NCBI GenBank assembly: GCA_023313575.1
Contig: JAJTTP010000003.1
Coordinates: 62,001-126,000, forward strand
DNA length: 64,000 nt
Source: Eutypella sp. D-1
Taxonomy: Eukaryota; Ascomycota; Sordariomycetes; Xylariales; Diatrypaceae
Direction of reading: 5' to 3'
How positions within the stretch are numbered: position 1 is the stretch's first letter; every line of letters starts with the position of its first letter. The position numbers and the translations under genes were made by a program. Shown in pieces: positions 34,631-46,893 of this stretch. The notes beneath the pieces are model-generated. The model did not search any database and was not told the DNA's origin. It worked only from the letters and a program-made list of their open reading frames with translations.

Positions 34631-37093
34631 CTATAATACGTCGTCGATAGACCGAACAATGGGCGTCTCCCCTTTAGTAGGGGGGCTTCTTGGATCAGCT
34701 ACCTGAGAAGGCCGGCCGAATGGCTGTAGTGGATCTCGCGGAAACATGGTGTTTCGAGGCGAGAACACTCCTTCGCTAGCTGTGGAAGGCTCTTCGGGGA
34801 ACTTCATTCCTGCTAACTCAGTGTATGATCCATGCAGAGGATTGTTGATCATGGTCTCGGCCCTCGGTGACATGATAGTGTCTTCATCTTGGGGGGCCGA
34901 GGCATTGCTATGGTGCTCTTTCGGTGGCTCAAGATCGTCAAACGTTGTTTTGAAGGAATGAGAACCCAAAGTCGGAAAGCCGAGATTTTGTGAGCTTTCG
35001 CCGAAGCGATGGAGAGCAAAACCTGGCGAGGGCGGAGGTTGGAAAAAGGACATCTTGGTTGGCGAGAAAATGGACTCCGGCTTGATTTCCATGGGATCAT
35101 CTCTCCCGTCTGACGTTAGCTCTAATTTAGGAATAGGCTGAACATCGCACATTGGCTCCGACATATCCATTGGTTCATCAGGTTTGAATTCGGCCCCCTC
35201 GGGTGGCTTCTCTAGATTGAAGCGCCCGAATTTACCCCGGTCCTGCTCATCTTCCTTTTCGGCCCACGAGAAAGAAGACGGTGCAGAGGAGGGCCCAGGG
35301 GAAATTGCTCCAATATTTGAGGTTGATTTCCCCCGCGCATGCATTAGATTCCTGTCAGGAGTAAGGTCGCCCGACTCCTTCGGTTTCTCGTTCGGCAAAG
35401 GAGCGGTCAAAGGCTCCTTTGGCTTGATGTCAATCGCATCCGCGGATAGAGTAAGGCGATGCTTCGTTGGACTCCTACCACTTCGCAGACCTGCAGCGGA
35501 TCGAGGCAACTTCTTCTTCGAAACCTCCTTTTGGAAATCTTGCAAACAATACATCAAGCGCATGTTGGGACTGATCCACCTGCTTTTCTTCTGCGCTGCG
35601 TAGTATGCGTCGTTGACGCTCATACCGGGATTTTGGTAAAGCCCATAGGCGATAATAAGACTGGCGGAGCGGCTGGCGCCTTGCTGGCAGTGTACAAGAA
35701 CCTTCTTGCCTTCTCTCGTCCGCTGCTCGATCTTCTCACAAAGCATCATAAGATCAGTCGCGATATCTGTGTTGTGGTCCCAAGGCATGTGGATGTACTC
35801 TGGTTCTTGGAAAAGATTCGCTTTCGGTGTCGTTGGCGTTTCTATCCTATCTCCAGGAGGCGGGTACTCGAACGCGGTGGCGAAACTATCATTCGTCATG
35901 GCCGTATCAGGAATGGGCGATTCTACGGGAGATCGCTGCGAGCCGAAGGCGCTTTGCTGATTAGCCTGTCCATCCCTGCCGGAGGCCTCGAACGGATTGA
36001 GAACCTCGCGGGCTACATTGATTACGACGTCAAATTTTGATGCCTCTTCCGCTGTGGGCTCCGCATACAAAAACACGTTATCTTCGTAGATGGCAATGGG
36101 GCCGTCAGGGTATCCAGGCGACTTCTGATCCTCGTTGTTTTCCGCTTCGTGGAACGGTTCGAAATCCAACGCTGTGCGATTCGCTACCTGGGTGCGAATG
36201 GGCGAATCTTCCTCGAGAATCGGGCTATCGTGCCCCCGACTAAAACTATGTTGCTTGGTTGGGCGCAAGACCTCAGACAGACCCGAAGAGCCACGCTCGA
36301 GAACAGGCGGAAAGCCCATGCCACCAGCGGGTCCGAATGTGGCAGACTTTAATCCCGAGAGCATGTGAGGAGATGATGTTGAATGCTTCAGAGACCTCCG
36401 TTGCATGATTGGAGGGAGCGCAGGCGAGCTTGGAACCTCGAGTGTAGTAGGGCGAATATTGAGGCCGGTTGAATCGGTCTTCAGACTTAACTGACTGGGC
36501 TTCCTCTTCATCGCTGGGATCTGGGGCTTGATGAACGAAGGCGACGAAGGCTCAGAGATCCGAGTTGACGAGGCTATATTGCAGGGAGCCATGATTGATA
36601 AACCCTTCATGTTTTTTCGCCTGGGAGCTGGCGAAGTCATTGGCCTCGCCAGCTGCGTGTCACTAACTGTGAGATGGTTCATGGTCGACGGGAGCCCTCC
36701 AAAGTTAGTCGCATTGAAAGAGTTCAGAGGTATTAGGTTGACAGGCGAGTCGGGCGAAGACGATGGCGAGGGATCCGATAATGACGAGGAGTCAGTAGTC
36801 AGGGTTGTTGTGGGCGAGGACTCAGCCGACTCAGAATTTTGGGTCGACATGCTGTCATGGTGGCGATGTGAGTGATTGGCAGGCAATTCGCGTAGAGTCT
36901 GCTGTTCGTATTTCGGGTGTTCGGGCGCCTGGGTTGGCATTTTCTGAGTATATGTAGGCTCGATATCCATCATGTTTGAGTCTACCATGGTGACCAGTCC
37001 TCTATCATCAACGTTTTCTGCTTCTGGGTCGAAAATAGACATGAAAGAGGGTATTTGATCCTCGTATAATCGACGAGCGGCGGCGGACGGCAT
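34631..37093 (-). CDS. Dual-specificity protein phosphatase, MAP-kinase phosphatase type
   Basis: One open frame of 820 residues. The catalytic domain covers about residues 335-515: IAIYEDNVFLYAEPTAEEASK start, a general-acid loop IHMPWDHNTD (Asp439 or Asp443) and the signature HCQQGASRSAS with nucleophile Cys469 and Arg475, then the helix SRWISPNMRLMYCLQDFQ. Long N- and C-terminal extensions are Ser/Pro-rich and probably disordered. The RRKNMKG and MKRKPSQ segments are basic, and may serve as MAP-kinase docking sites (inference). Known relatives are Msg5 of budding yeast and Pmp1 of fission yeast, which switch off cell-wall and pheromone MAP kinases; this protein is longer. The start at 37093 is the first ATG in frame; upstream sequence is pyrimidine-rich on the coding strand, as in a promoter. 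Confidence 0.88.
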   Translation of the reverse strand: MPSAAARRLYEDQIPSFMSIFDPEAENVDDRGLVTMVDSNMMDIEPTYTQKMPTQAPEHPKYEQQTLRELPANHSHRHHDSMSTQNSESAESSPTTTLTTDSSSLSDPSPSSSPDSPVNLIPLNSFNATNFGGLPSTMNHLTVSDTQLARPMTSPAPRRKNMKGLSIMAPCNIASSTRISEPSSPSFIKPQIPAMKRKPSQLSLKTDSTGLNIRPTTLEVPSSPALPPIMQRRSLKHSTSSPHMLSGLKSATFGPAGGMGFPPVLERGSSGLSEVLRPTKQHSFSRGHDSPILEEDSPIRTQVANRTALDFEPFHEAENNEDQKSPGYPDGPIAIYEDNVFLYAEPTAEEASKFDVVINVAREVLNPFEASGRDGQANQQSAFGSQRSPVESPIPDTAMTNDSFATAFEYPPPGDRIETPTTPKANLFQEPEYIHMPWDHNTDIATDLMMLCEKIEQRTREGKKVLVHCQQGASRSASLIIAYGLYQNPGMSVNDAYYAAQKKSRWISPNMRLMYCLQDFQKEVSKKKLPRSAAGLRSGRSPTKHRLTLSADAIDIKPKEPLTAPLPNEKPKESGDLTPDRNLMHARGKSTSNIGAISPGPSSAPSSFSWAEKEDEQDRGKFGRFNLEKPPEGAEFKPDEPMDMSEPMCDVQPIPKLELTSDGRDDPMEIKPESIFSPTKMSFFQPPPSPGFALHRFGESSQNLGFPTLGSHSFKTTFDDLEPPKEHHSNASAPQDEDTIMSPRAETMINNPLHGSYTELAGMKFPEEPSTASEGVFSPRNTMFPRDPLQPFGRPSQVADPRSPPTKGETPIVRSIDDVL

Positions 37094-38200
37094 GTTCGAG
37101 GGATCTGCAAAATGCGATTCCAGATTCCAGTGAATTCCTTTGAAGCCTCTTGTATCCTGCGCCGGTCCACTAGGTTTATAGGCAATTCCCGCTATAAATA
37201 TGAGGGAAACCTAACGTCGCAGAACAGATTGATAGACGTTTTTAGTACAGACAAACAGGTATAATGAGCGTTTCAATGTCTTCGTTTAAATGAAATGTGT
37301 CAAAAAGAATGTGAAGGCAGGATGGGTTCCGGGACAAGGTCTTTGTACGGGGTGTACGGGTACGGTGCTGGACAGCGCTGCTGGATCCTTTCCTTTTCCT
37401 CGACTTCAACCCCTCCCACGCACACTGCGATGTCAGAACTATGCTGACGACAATAGACTCCCCCGTTTCAGATTTGTAGTCGTTACTGGTCACTCAGAGT
37501 TCCCGAAATTTACCGGAGTTGAATTGATCCAACCACAGGTGTTTGTCGATGATACAAGTGAAAGCGCCGACAAACTACCGCCTCGAGCGTGCTGAGCCGT
37601 GCCGGAAAATATTAAAGGTTAGATTTAGATAGAAGACAGGTCGGAATGAAAGAAATTGGGATTTGATTGTATGTAGAACGTGGTATAGTTTAGAAGAAAG
37701 GTAAGGTCTCTCTCTCAATTTCGTCTCTCGGTATACTTCCAATGATGCTACCTCTGCAAAGCCATTGGCAGAAAAATGGATGAGGGAAAAAACTGGGTAG
37801 AAAGGGTAAAGTGTAAGAGTGTAAGGGTGTAAAGTCAATAGATACAAATTAAGAACTGAAGGGATAAAAAGTGAAAAGGTCAAAAGAGGTGAAAAAGGTT
37901 GGTAAAGAGGAGAGGAGAGAAAGCACGGCTGGCCTGGGTGACAAAGGTCAGCCGTAACCGCTAGAACACGCGCGCGTATAATGATGTTGTCAAAATGTTG
38001 AAGGTGTTCTATGATGAAGTAAAAAAAGTAGAGAGGAAGAAGAAGAAGCGGGTTATGCTTCAGGTACAAAGTAATGTTGACTGAGAGACGAGGGAGAGGG
38101 AAACCTGGAGTGCCGCAGTGAATGAGAAGGAGAGAGAGAGAGAAAAGAAACAACCTAGTGGCAGCCATGACAACCATGACAACCCTACAATCCTTACTTA
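37094..38200 (-). promoter_or_regulatory. Promoter/5' leader region of the phosphatase gene
   Basis: On the coding (minus) strand, 37620-38150 is strongly pyrimidine-rich, as seen upstream of other genes here. A 200-codon minus-strand frame at 37575-38177 is simply this CT-rich tract translated (Leu, Phe, Ser, Pro) and is not a gene candidate. Confidence 0.45.
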
Positions 38201-40899
38201 CTTGGTACTTTCTAGCAGGCTGGGTAGGTACTGGATGAACTGGACGAACTAGACGAAACGATAGGAAGGCGCAAGGTAGACCTGGTTTGTGGACCTGGAA
38301 GGTACATATGCTGGTAAAGTACTTCTCGTACGCACTAATATCTATGGAGTTACATGTATCCCGAATAGAAACAGAACAATTTGGAAGTCGCTAACACTAA
38401 CACTTAGCGCTGCATACTGTACTTACCATTTCTATGTACCTAAGGCACTTCATACAGTAGGAAGACGCATATTATCCGTCTTGATCATTCTCCCTCTTTG
38501 TCTTTTTTTTTTTCTTTCTTTCTCAGTATGTAGGTTCAAATGGCTGAATGCTGAATGCTGAAGGACTCTGAACGTTGAACGCTGAATACCTAGCTACATA
38601 GAATGGATACAAAACTGGGGGACAGAAACAAGATTATTGGATGAAATTGTGAGGCAGGCCAGGGAAGATGGGGCCGATAGGAGACGGGGGTGTGTATCTA
38701 ATTTGTGTGAGAGGCTTGTCTTCCTGGTGTGCTTGTCTGGAGTCTGCTTGATCTGACTAGGTCACCCCTCCCTGTTTGCCTGTCCTCTTTGCACCTCACT
38801 CTGTGTCATTTAATGAGTTCACCTGTCCGTCCACCTGAGTTTGCTGGTTGTACAATGTATCAGGATTAACCAAACAATATCAACAGAAACAATTGGAGAG
38901 AAAAAAAAAAGGCTAGATGCACACACACAATCTTAACAGCAAAATATCATGGTTTGTGACTGTACAACTGTACAACGGTACCTACTGAAGTACTTCATCA
39001 GCCCTGAAGAGTGTAGCAGGTGGCACTCTTTAAGTTCGGCGGCTGGGCGGGTAGGGCTAAAAAGGATTGAATTGCCTTGTAGACTTCGAGTACAGCCTCT
39101 ATGGCCAATGGCTGTGTGAGTAACGTAAGAGCTACTCGGCCTCGGCTAATTCTTTTAGCGCGAGATCCCGGGCATACATGAACCAATCAAGAGCAATGTA
39201 TCGGATAATACCCACACGCCCTGGCCAGGGCAGATTTCAGACGGCAATCCATCCTTCCCATCCATGGCTTGCCCATGGATGGATATCTCGTGCGGAATTC
39301 TATACTAAATCTGGATCATCACTTACAGCAAGTCCCCATAATTTTGCATGTACGAATAATTCTCAAGAAATTCCCAACTAGATAAACCTGGCAAGCCTGG
39401 CAGTTGCCAGCCTGCCAAACCTGGCCAACATTATGTTATTAAAGCAGGTCCCAGGAGTTCCCGAAACGCATACCTACCCGCTTAGGAACTTCACCTAAAT
39501 ATATCACTTTGTTTCTATCTAAGGGTTTTAATGCGATCGAGAATCTCAATCTCAATCAATCACTGAGCAGGTAGGATGGGGGATTGCCTATCCTTACTAT
39601 AGTCTACAATGTGTGTACTCGATGTTGGTTCGAGATCTGACTACCTAGCGTTAGCGCTGTTAAGAGTTTAGCATCCCGCCTTATACCGACGCCACTGCAC
39701 GGTCAGCCAGCAGGTGAGGAGCAAAAGAGAGCACACGGCTACTGCATGCAGCGGAGCGGGCACGCCTCTGGATGGCCAGAATGTGTCTGGATGTTGCGTT
39801 CCCATCCGCTGCGTGCGGGTCTATGAGTGGTCGACGGGCTGCATCTCTTCGCCAGGATCGGTCAAGTGTTTGCGAAACAAAGACGAGAGAGAGGCAGACA
39901 GGGAGAGAAAGAACCAGACATTCACACAGTTCACAATACTTTGTGAGGGGGGACTGAGGGTGGAAACCGGGATCATAGGGACAGGGAACAGGGATTTGTA
40001 GAAGCCCCGCTCTCCAGGCTAGCCTGACTAGGTGCAAGGGAAATTCTATTTATAGTCCCCTGCATCACAGGTGGGCGCCAAACATCGGCCAATCAGATAT
40101 CCAGCCAAATTTGGACGTGCAGCTGATAATTTAAACACGCCAATCACTTTTTTCTCTTGCGCGATTCAACCCGGGTTGGTTTGTCTGGCTGGTGTGGGAG
40201 TCGCCGCCGTCTCCGCCGCCTTCGAGATTATGTACATATGCCTCCCCCCCCCCCCGGCAATTAGGGGTCCATCTATCAATCGTGGCTTGCGATGCTAGGA
40301 AATATTTGGTTGGGATTCTCCGGATTCTCTCCCAGAAATCTGAAACTGGAATCTTGATCTTTCGCGCGCGCCCATCTGCAGCGCTTGATCAGATAGCCGC
40401 GTCCTTCAAGTATGCTACGTAGTAGTTAAGATTCATCTTGAACAGCCCTATCTTAGACTCCTGCCGCTTCCCATCATTTTTGCCTCCCGTAGTTGTGTTA
40501 GTAGTATTTACGATGGGTCTTTTTTTGGGTTGCGCTCAAAGGGGGGGCCATAACCTGTCTCGGTATTTTGTAACCTGCGACAATTCCCACCCAGGACTTT
40601 TATACGAATCGAGAAAAGCCCCGGCTATTCCTTGTCTTATTAACAGATCTTCTCCCACTCAGATATACTTATGACTGCCTAACTTGCTAACTAGATCTCT
40701 TGTTATCCCCATCAAGCCTACTGCGCCTCTCTAAACGAGTCTCTCTCGTATACACCATCAGCATCGTGGCGACCTAGACTTGAATCGAGAATTTGAATGA
40801 AAGGCCCTTTCTTTCAGCTTTTGTGCGAAGTTTGCCACTCGCGAGGGTTTTGTTTTTGTTTGTGAGTGAGGCAATTGCCTGGTTTGGGATGCATTAGCA

Positions 40900-41330
40900 A
40901 TCATGTGTGTATTTCTTTTCTTCTTTGCTGAGTCCGGTGTGCCGAGACCCCAGAGCAAGAAACCACGCTGATGTTTCCAGAAATATACCTGACGCCATTC
41001 GTGGGAAACACAGCATGGCCGAGTTGCGTGGACTTCCAGGTAATCCCATGATATACCAAACTCGTGGCGCTCGCGCAACATAGAGATCACATTCTTGGGA
41101 ATCACCTGACGGAAATTCCGTGCCAAGCGAGGTCGTCAACGACGACGGCCTTCTGGAGCTGGCTGAGGTTATAGAAAGTGTGGCGAATCCGCTCCGCAGC
41201 CTCAGACTTGAAACCGCATCTCGTATGATTCATCATGAAGGAGGACGAACGAGCATAGTTATGAACGATGCTTTGACATACATAGATAGCATGATCGATC
41301 GTTTTGGTGCGGGTTGTACCGCTCCACCGC
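40900..41330 (-). pseudogene. Possible gene relic, unrecognised
   Basis: Two adjoining minus-strand frames read like protein: FKSEAAERIRHTFYNLSQL (about 41216-41160) in one frame and ARNFRQVIPKNVISMLRER (about 41123-41065), continuing to WDYLEVHATRPCCVSHEWRQ (40985), in another. They are separated by a frame change and a stop. A GTATAT donor-like site follows CHEWRQ. This could be an exon pair of an unrecognised gene or a decayed gene. Family unknown. Confidence 0.3.
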
Positions 41331-43269
41331 TAACTAACTAGGGCTCTTCGTTTGCTAGCGAGATGCTCCATCGCAAGCCTTCCCTCGTGGCTTTTAAGTC
41401 GCACGTAATCCAACCCCCCTCTAATAATAATAAATAAGTAGCTAAGTAGCTTAATATTAGAACTTGGGACGCTGAGAACCGGACCAACGAGCGAGGCGTA
41501 CGCCGGTCAAAGTGCCGTGCATCGGTCCGGCAGACCGTCACTGCGCTAGGTAGGCCGTAGGATATCCGGAGACTGTAATGTGTAGTCAGGTAATCTGGTC
41601 ACGCGGGTTGCCAAGCCTCAGACTTGCGAACGGCGAGACAGGCGCACAGAAACGGTCTTAGGACCCTTTTAATCAAGCCTTTGTTCGATGTTGAAGTCCC
41701 GAGGAGTTGAACAGTAGAGCTCTAGCCCACTACATAACGTTACCTAGGTAATTAATTCCCAAACGCCGTGGAGTGAATGCATAGAAGTGATGACTTCCTC
41801 TGTGGGGGGGTTTAGGGAGTATGCCAGAGCAGAGTAGCCAGAGAGAGAAGGCTTGATGGGGAAATGACCGAATCCGGGACATCGCATTCGTTCAAGGGAG
41901 GGCTTGGCGACGCTAAAGAAGCATCCAGGCATCAGAAACTAATTTTTTCTTCTTCCTCTCGCAGTTCACCTCACAAACCTGAAACACAAGCGGTCTCCAA
42001 CAGCAACAAGCCGCGGCATCATTGTGGAAACCTACTGGGGACCTGTAATTTTTTTCATTCTTGTGGGGAGGGGAGGGGTGTGTGTCGGGTGTCTGGTATC
42101 CAATCTGTCTGCGTTATTATTATTATCATCATCAAGATTATTATCATGTACATCACCAAGGTCCGGGGGGTATCGTGTATTCCTGGATGATACTGGTAGG
42201 GTAGCCCGGTCAGTCATTTTATTGAATTGAGGCTCAATCAACTTGACGACGACACATGCATGACACATCTATTTTTGGGAAAACGGATGCCTTGTTAGTT
42301 GTAGTCGGTCTCTTCAACCACGTTTTTGTATGTACTACTTTCATACTACTACGTAGTTCTGGTGCCTTTTCTTAGAAGGGAGACCTGTCGCAGCAGTTCC
42401 TTCGTTTCTATCCCGCGGCCGTGTTCGTGGCTAGGTCCGTCGGTCTAGGATTCGATCACATTCTGGTATGGCATGTGTACGCTCTTGTTAGCTGCAGTGC
42501 CTTATGTATGTACTAGTTAGCTGATCCCTCTTCGCGTACCTCGCAGCCGTTCGGAAACCAGAGCAGGCAGGTCTCGTTGGCGATCGTCGAAAGAGGACAT
42601 CCGAAAATTTTCCATTAGGCCATCCTTACCCATACTATCTACCTCGGCCGACGAGTTCCACGAGGTTTCTCAGGTCGGTCACTAGAGTTACCGGAATAGT
42701 ATACAGCTGGTGGTCTCCATATTTGGATGACTCTTCTCAATGCAAGCTGGAGTTTGTTTCTGATCGTCCTCATCTGAAACACACGGCATCCAGTAATGAC
42801 GATATGATATCTGATACATATGTCTCGCTGCCTTATAACTCTCACACAAACACCTATACAATATCCAGTTGTCAAATCTCTTACGTATGATGCTTGTCCC
42901 CCTTTGAACCCCTCACGGCTCAAGCCGGTTGCCGAATCCTAGACGTTTCAACATGTATATCATCGGAACCGTCCAACCTCGGGAATCGGGTCACAGTTGG
43001 GATGAGATGTGATTTTCTAGACGGACTCCGCTCTTCGCTATGCACTCACCGTCTGGGCTGCGCATCCTCTGAGTGAGAAGATCACCTTGAGCATCGCTCC
43101 TTCGCTGAGTAATCCCCAGTCCTACGGCCGACGTTAGGGCTTAGGGGGGTTCCTCATGGCTGCATCGTGGGGGGGGGGGGGGTTTACCAATACCTCGGAC
43201 TCTGCTAGGCCGCGCGCGGGGCCGATGGATCAGGATGGTATGTCTAAGAATATGACATTTCGCTAAGCT

Positions 43270-43430
43270 TCTTGCTCCGGATCAAGAAGCTCGTGGAAAG
43301 ACTTCCGATATTCGCCTTCCTGCATCGCGGGCTCAAAGTCCGACTGCGCACTTGGTTCAGCAGACAGACAGGAACATCATCGCCCTCGCCTCGCTGGATG
43401 ACATCCGTATATGCCAGTTTACATAATGGC
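43270..43430 (-). pseudogene. Possible short gene relic, unrecognised
   Basis: The minus strand reads SDFEPAMQEGEYRKSFHELL and on to DPEQEA and a stop at about 43265, resembling a protein C-terminus; the adjoining frame reads YTDVIQRGEGDDVPVCLLNQ. The frames do not connect without a shift. No family recognised. Confidence 0.22.
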
Positions 43431-44713
43431 CCGCAACTTTATCGCCGAGTGCAGGTAGCAAACCGGGTTCTCCCGCCTTGCCTTGTGGTCGGGAACAGAA
43501 AGGGCCCCCAAAAAAGGCCAGCAAATGGAAGACGCAAAAACTCGGGTGGTAAAGCCTTTTACCCCTGCTGCCTATCGTTGAAAAAGCGCCCGAAACTTTT
43601 TGTCGACGACTTGGCCAGATTACCTACATGAGCTCTGGTCGTCCCCTTGGCGCTCGCCATCCCGAACATGGGCTAAAGATCCTTCAATATGAGGGGAAAA
43701 TGACCTGGTCATGGCGCCATCTTAGGGCGTTTGATCTTCCACATGGTAGAAGGCTCAGGCATAGCGCGAACCCCGGAACCCCCCTTTGTAGGCCTAGCTG
43801 GGTCCACAGCTCCACCTCGGGAACCCCTGTGGAGCTCCACCGTCATGGTCGCCGATCAAAATAAACAATAAAAATCCTACATTACCATCCCGACGGACGG
43901 GCCAGCTAACGCTGGCAGTGGCTGGCTGGCTGGCCAAAACGGATAGGCATTGAGTTCGGCCACGTGACGGTTAACTGGCAGCTCCTAGTCATAGCCATCG
44001 TGAGTCAGGATACCGCTGCTCTGCGCGCCTTATTATCGAAGGCTGCTTCCCTTGGCAGCTAAGCTGCCTTGGGTAGAACATTCGATGAAGAACGTCCAAC
44101 TGCCCTGGCATCTATATATGAAGGGCCACTTTCCCTATTCTCGGTCTCGTCGCGCTGGCAAGCTTTCTGACTGGACGACCGCTTAGCTGGGTTCAAAGTG
44201 GTTCCTGACGATTACATGGCCAGGGAGGCGAGATACCGGCGGGCCGGGTACACGTGTGTAATTGCTGGTCATCTAAAGTGCCCCCCTCTGCACGGACATG
44301 GCTCGTAATCGCTGGGCTCTGGAATCGACGACGTTAAGAAAAGTCGTCTTTGAATGAGATCTTCCGCCCCCGAAGGTTCTACTAGACCGCATAGACAGCA
44401 CCGCCGCTATGGTATACGCGGCGAACGCTATTCGAGTCGGGACGAGGTGGACTGGTATGTCCTTGCCAGTCGGCCTGACGAGAAAACGACCAGGCCCAGG
44501 GGCCATGCCGTTGGCGAAGCGAGTGTCGCAACGAAGATCACCTGCTAGCCGACGACCACAATCCCCTATCCAGCAGAAAATAGGGGAAGGGGGGACGACG
44601 GTTCGGGTATACGTAGCAGTGTTCTGTATTGCGATGCGGTTTCCCTTGGGGGCATGCAGTACCGAACATTACTCGATCTGATCTGAGCCTCTTCGGCTAG
44701 CTACACTTTCATT

Positions 44714-44736
44714 GACAGACAGACAGACAGACAGAC
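44714..44736 (+). repeat. GACA microsatellite
   Basis: About five and a half copies of GACA in a gene-free region. Confidence 0.9.
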
Positions 44737-45064
44737 CGACGCTGTGCCGCGTTACACAGCTGCGTGTGACGACATATATTCCGCCGAAAACTGCCAGATC
44801 GCGCGCGCCGTCTCTTCGCATTAGGCCCCCAACCCCTCTCCTCCCCCCCTTTGTGGGGGTGCAAGAGCCTGCTGGCTTATAATGCGCAAGTAGATAAGGG
44901 ATTAATGATTCTACATTTGGGTGGACGAATTTTCCCCTCTCGTAGAAGCGAAGCAAACAAGCAAGCCGATCTGATGAAACATTGTGGACGGCGACCAGAT
45001 TAGGTACCAAGGTTAGCCCATTGCCACTTCATTCGACACAGGCCGGTATGAATGTGCGCGTGGC

Positions 45065-45088
45065 GTGGGCGTGGGCGTGGGCGTGGGC
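45065..45088 (+). repeat. GTGGGC microsatellite
   Basis: Four copies of GTGGGC followed by imperfect GTGC/GTAC alternation to about 45115. The G-rich strand could fold, but no function is implied. Confidence 0.85.
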
Positions 45089-45492
45089 GTGCGTGCGTAC
45101 GTGCATGCGTGCGTGGTAGCGACTATGATGTGTTGCGACGTTGAATATCGTTCTTCGGCCCTACGGATTTCGCAGGGTCCCATTGAGGTCGCTACGTATG
45201 TATGTAGGTACCGTAGTATGTATGTAAGAAGAGAATGCGAACGGCGCGCTTGGATGCCCGCCTCTCCCGAGCTGTCATTATTCCGTCGCACAGATCAGAT
45301 CTCAGGAAGGCATGAAGGGGAAGGGAAGTGAGGGGGGGGGGCGCTTGGCCGCAATTGCAGGACCAAACGGGCGGCCGACGATCATTCGCTTGCACAGATG
45401 CGTACATAGTAGGTAGCGGAGGTTACATGTGTCTGCATGCTTGCACCTCGTTTGTCTGTCTAGCCTTGTGTCGGTTGCGGGTTGAAGGTCGC

Positions 45493-45517
45493 TCAGTCAG
45501 TCAGTCAGTCAGTCAGT
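45493..45517 (+). repeat. TCAG microsatellite
   Basis: Six copies of the tetranucleotide TCAG (equivalently AGTC). Confidence 0.9.
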
Positions 45518-46874
45518 GGCGAACCGGTAATGGTTCCGTTCCCTTCAAGCCTCTCGGGCCCCCTCAGGCCCCTGTCGTCTCGGAAGAGGCTCTCGGACCT
45601 CTTCACGCCAAAACAAACGCCATCTGCTGCACGTATTACCACCTATCCCCAGTTTCGTTAGAATAAAAAGTCCACCAGTCATCCATCCCATCTCGCATGG
45701 GTACGGTACGTTGCTTTACTATGTAGGTAGATATGTAGATACGTACATAAGGAAAGATCAATTATGTTCGCGACAAAAGCCACAAGCAAGTTTCCCCTCC
45801 AGTTCTGTGTGTCTGTCTCAATGTAAGTTGGGTATATTCCGATGTTACGCCCGATGCAGAAGCAAAAGGGGAACCAGATCCAGCCTTCTCTCCTTTCTTT
45901 CAATATTCTGCCAGCCACCTGCAACCCCCCTATAAGAGAGACACATTAAGACTTTTCCCATTTCCGTCGCGATAGAGATACCAAGATAAGGCAGAGAGCC
46001 GGAATTTGGCGCGGTTTGCCTGGGAAGCCGGGTCATACTAATAAGTACATAATAAGCCAGATAGATCTCGGGTAACAAACGCTAGGTATCCTGGGAGCCC
46101 TGGCTATCTTTGCTCACGGACCCCTATTTCCAATCAGATCATCCCGCCCATCTCATTACCACCCGAGACTATCTTCGACTACTTATCCACCCCCCATGTG
46201 GCCGCCGCGCAACCGTGCAGCCGTTTTTTTTGTCTTGCCTGAAAAGTTTCAAAAAGAAAAGAAAGAAGAAGACAAAAAAGAAAAGTTCGAATTACCGGGA
46301 TGAACGTTTAAACGTTTATTTATTCATTTAATACGTATATATGGGTACAAAGGTTGTATTGTATGTAAGCGGGCATATGTAGATCACCTGTGAACAACGT
46401 GCAGTGGCACGCATATCTACCACGCCTCTGACATGCACGTTATATGTAGTACCTTAAGTGTGTAGTTCGATTTTTTTTTAGCGGTTACACCTATCATAGA
46501 TAGATACCTGGGAAGGGAGGTAGGGGCCACAGAAAGAAGGTCTGGGGTGTAACTAATTGGATCGCGGGTTTGTGCTACTGCGAGACCAAAGCACGAGTTA
46601 CGTTATATTACTTCCGTAGCTTGCCCTACCTGGGTACATGATGGCCAGTTGGTACTGGCTGCTCTGGACTGCTCTGAAGGGTTGTAGGGCAGGGCGCCCT
46701 TGTACAAGTGAGGAAAAGGGGTGACGAGGATACCTATGTAGGTATGTCTTGTATGTTCATAGGGGAGGAATTAGAGGACAGAATAGACAATCTTGACAGT
46801 TTAGGGGCCCGTTCTAGGCGTCATACATGTCCCTAGGTAATCAATCAATCGGGTAGGACTCCAGAAGCGCAGGC

Positions 46875-46893
46875 TTTTTTTTTTTTTTTTTTT
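46875..46893 (+). repeat. T homopolymer run
   Basis: Nineteen consecutive T, a long mononucleotide run in a gene-free region. Confidence 0.9.

Noticed and set aside
37575..38177. 200-codon minus-strand frame rich in Leu and Phe
   Set aside because: It is a translated CT-rich promoter tract; no domain, no conserved-looking segment.
39610..39650. Possible tRNA T-arm (GGTTCGAGATC)
   Set aside because: No matching acceptor, D or anticodon stems upstream; similar TTCGA words in the window also failed.
43169..43182. Run of 14 G, with C-runs at 14390 and 55795, as possible G-quadruplex control sites
   Set aside because: Isolated homopolymers far from genes; no further sign of function.
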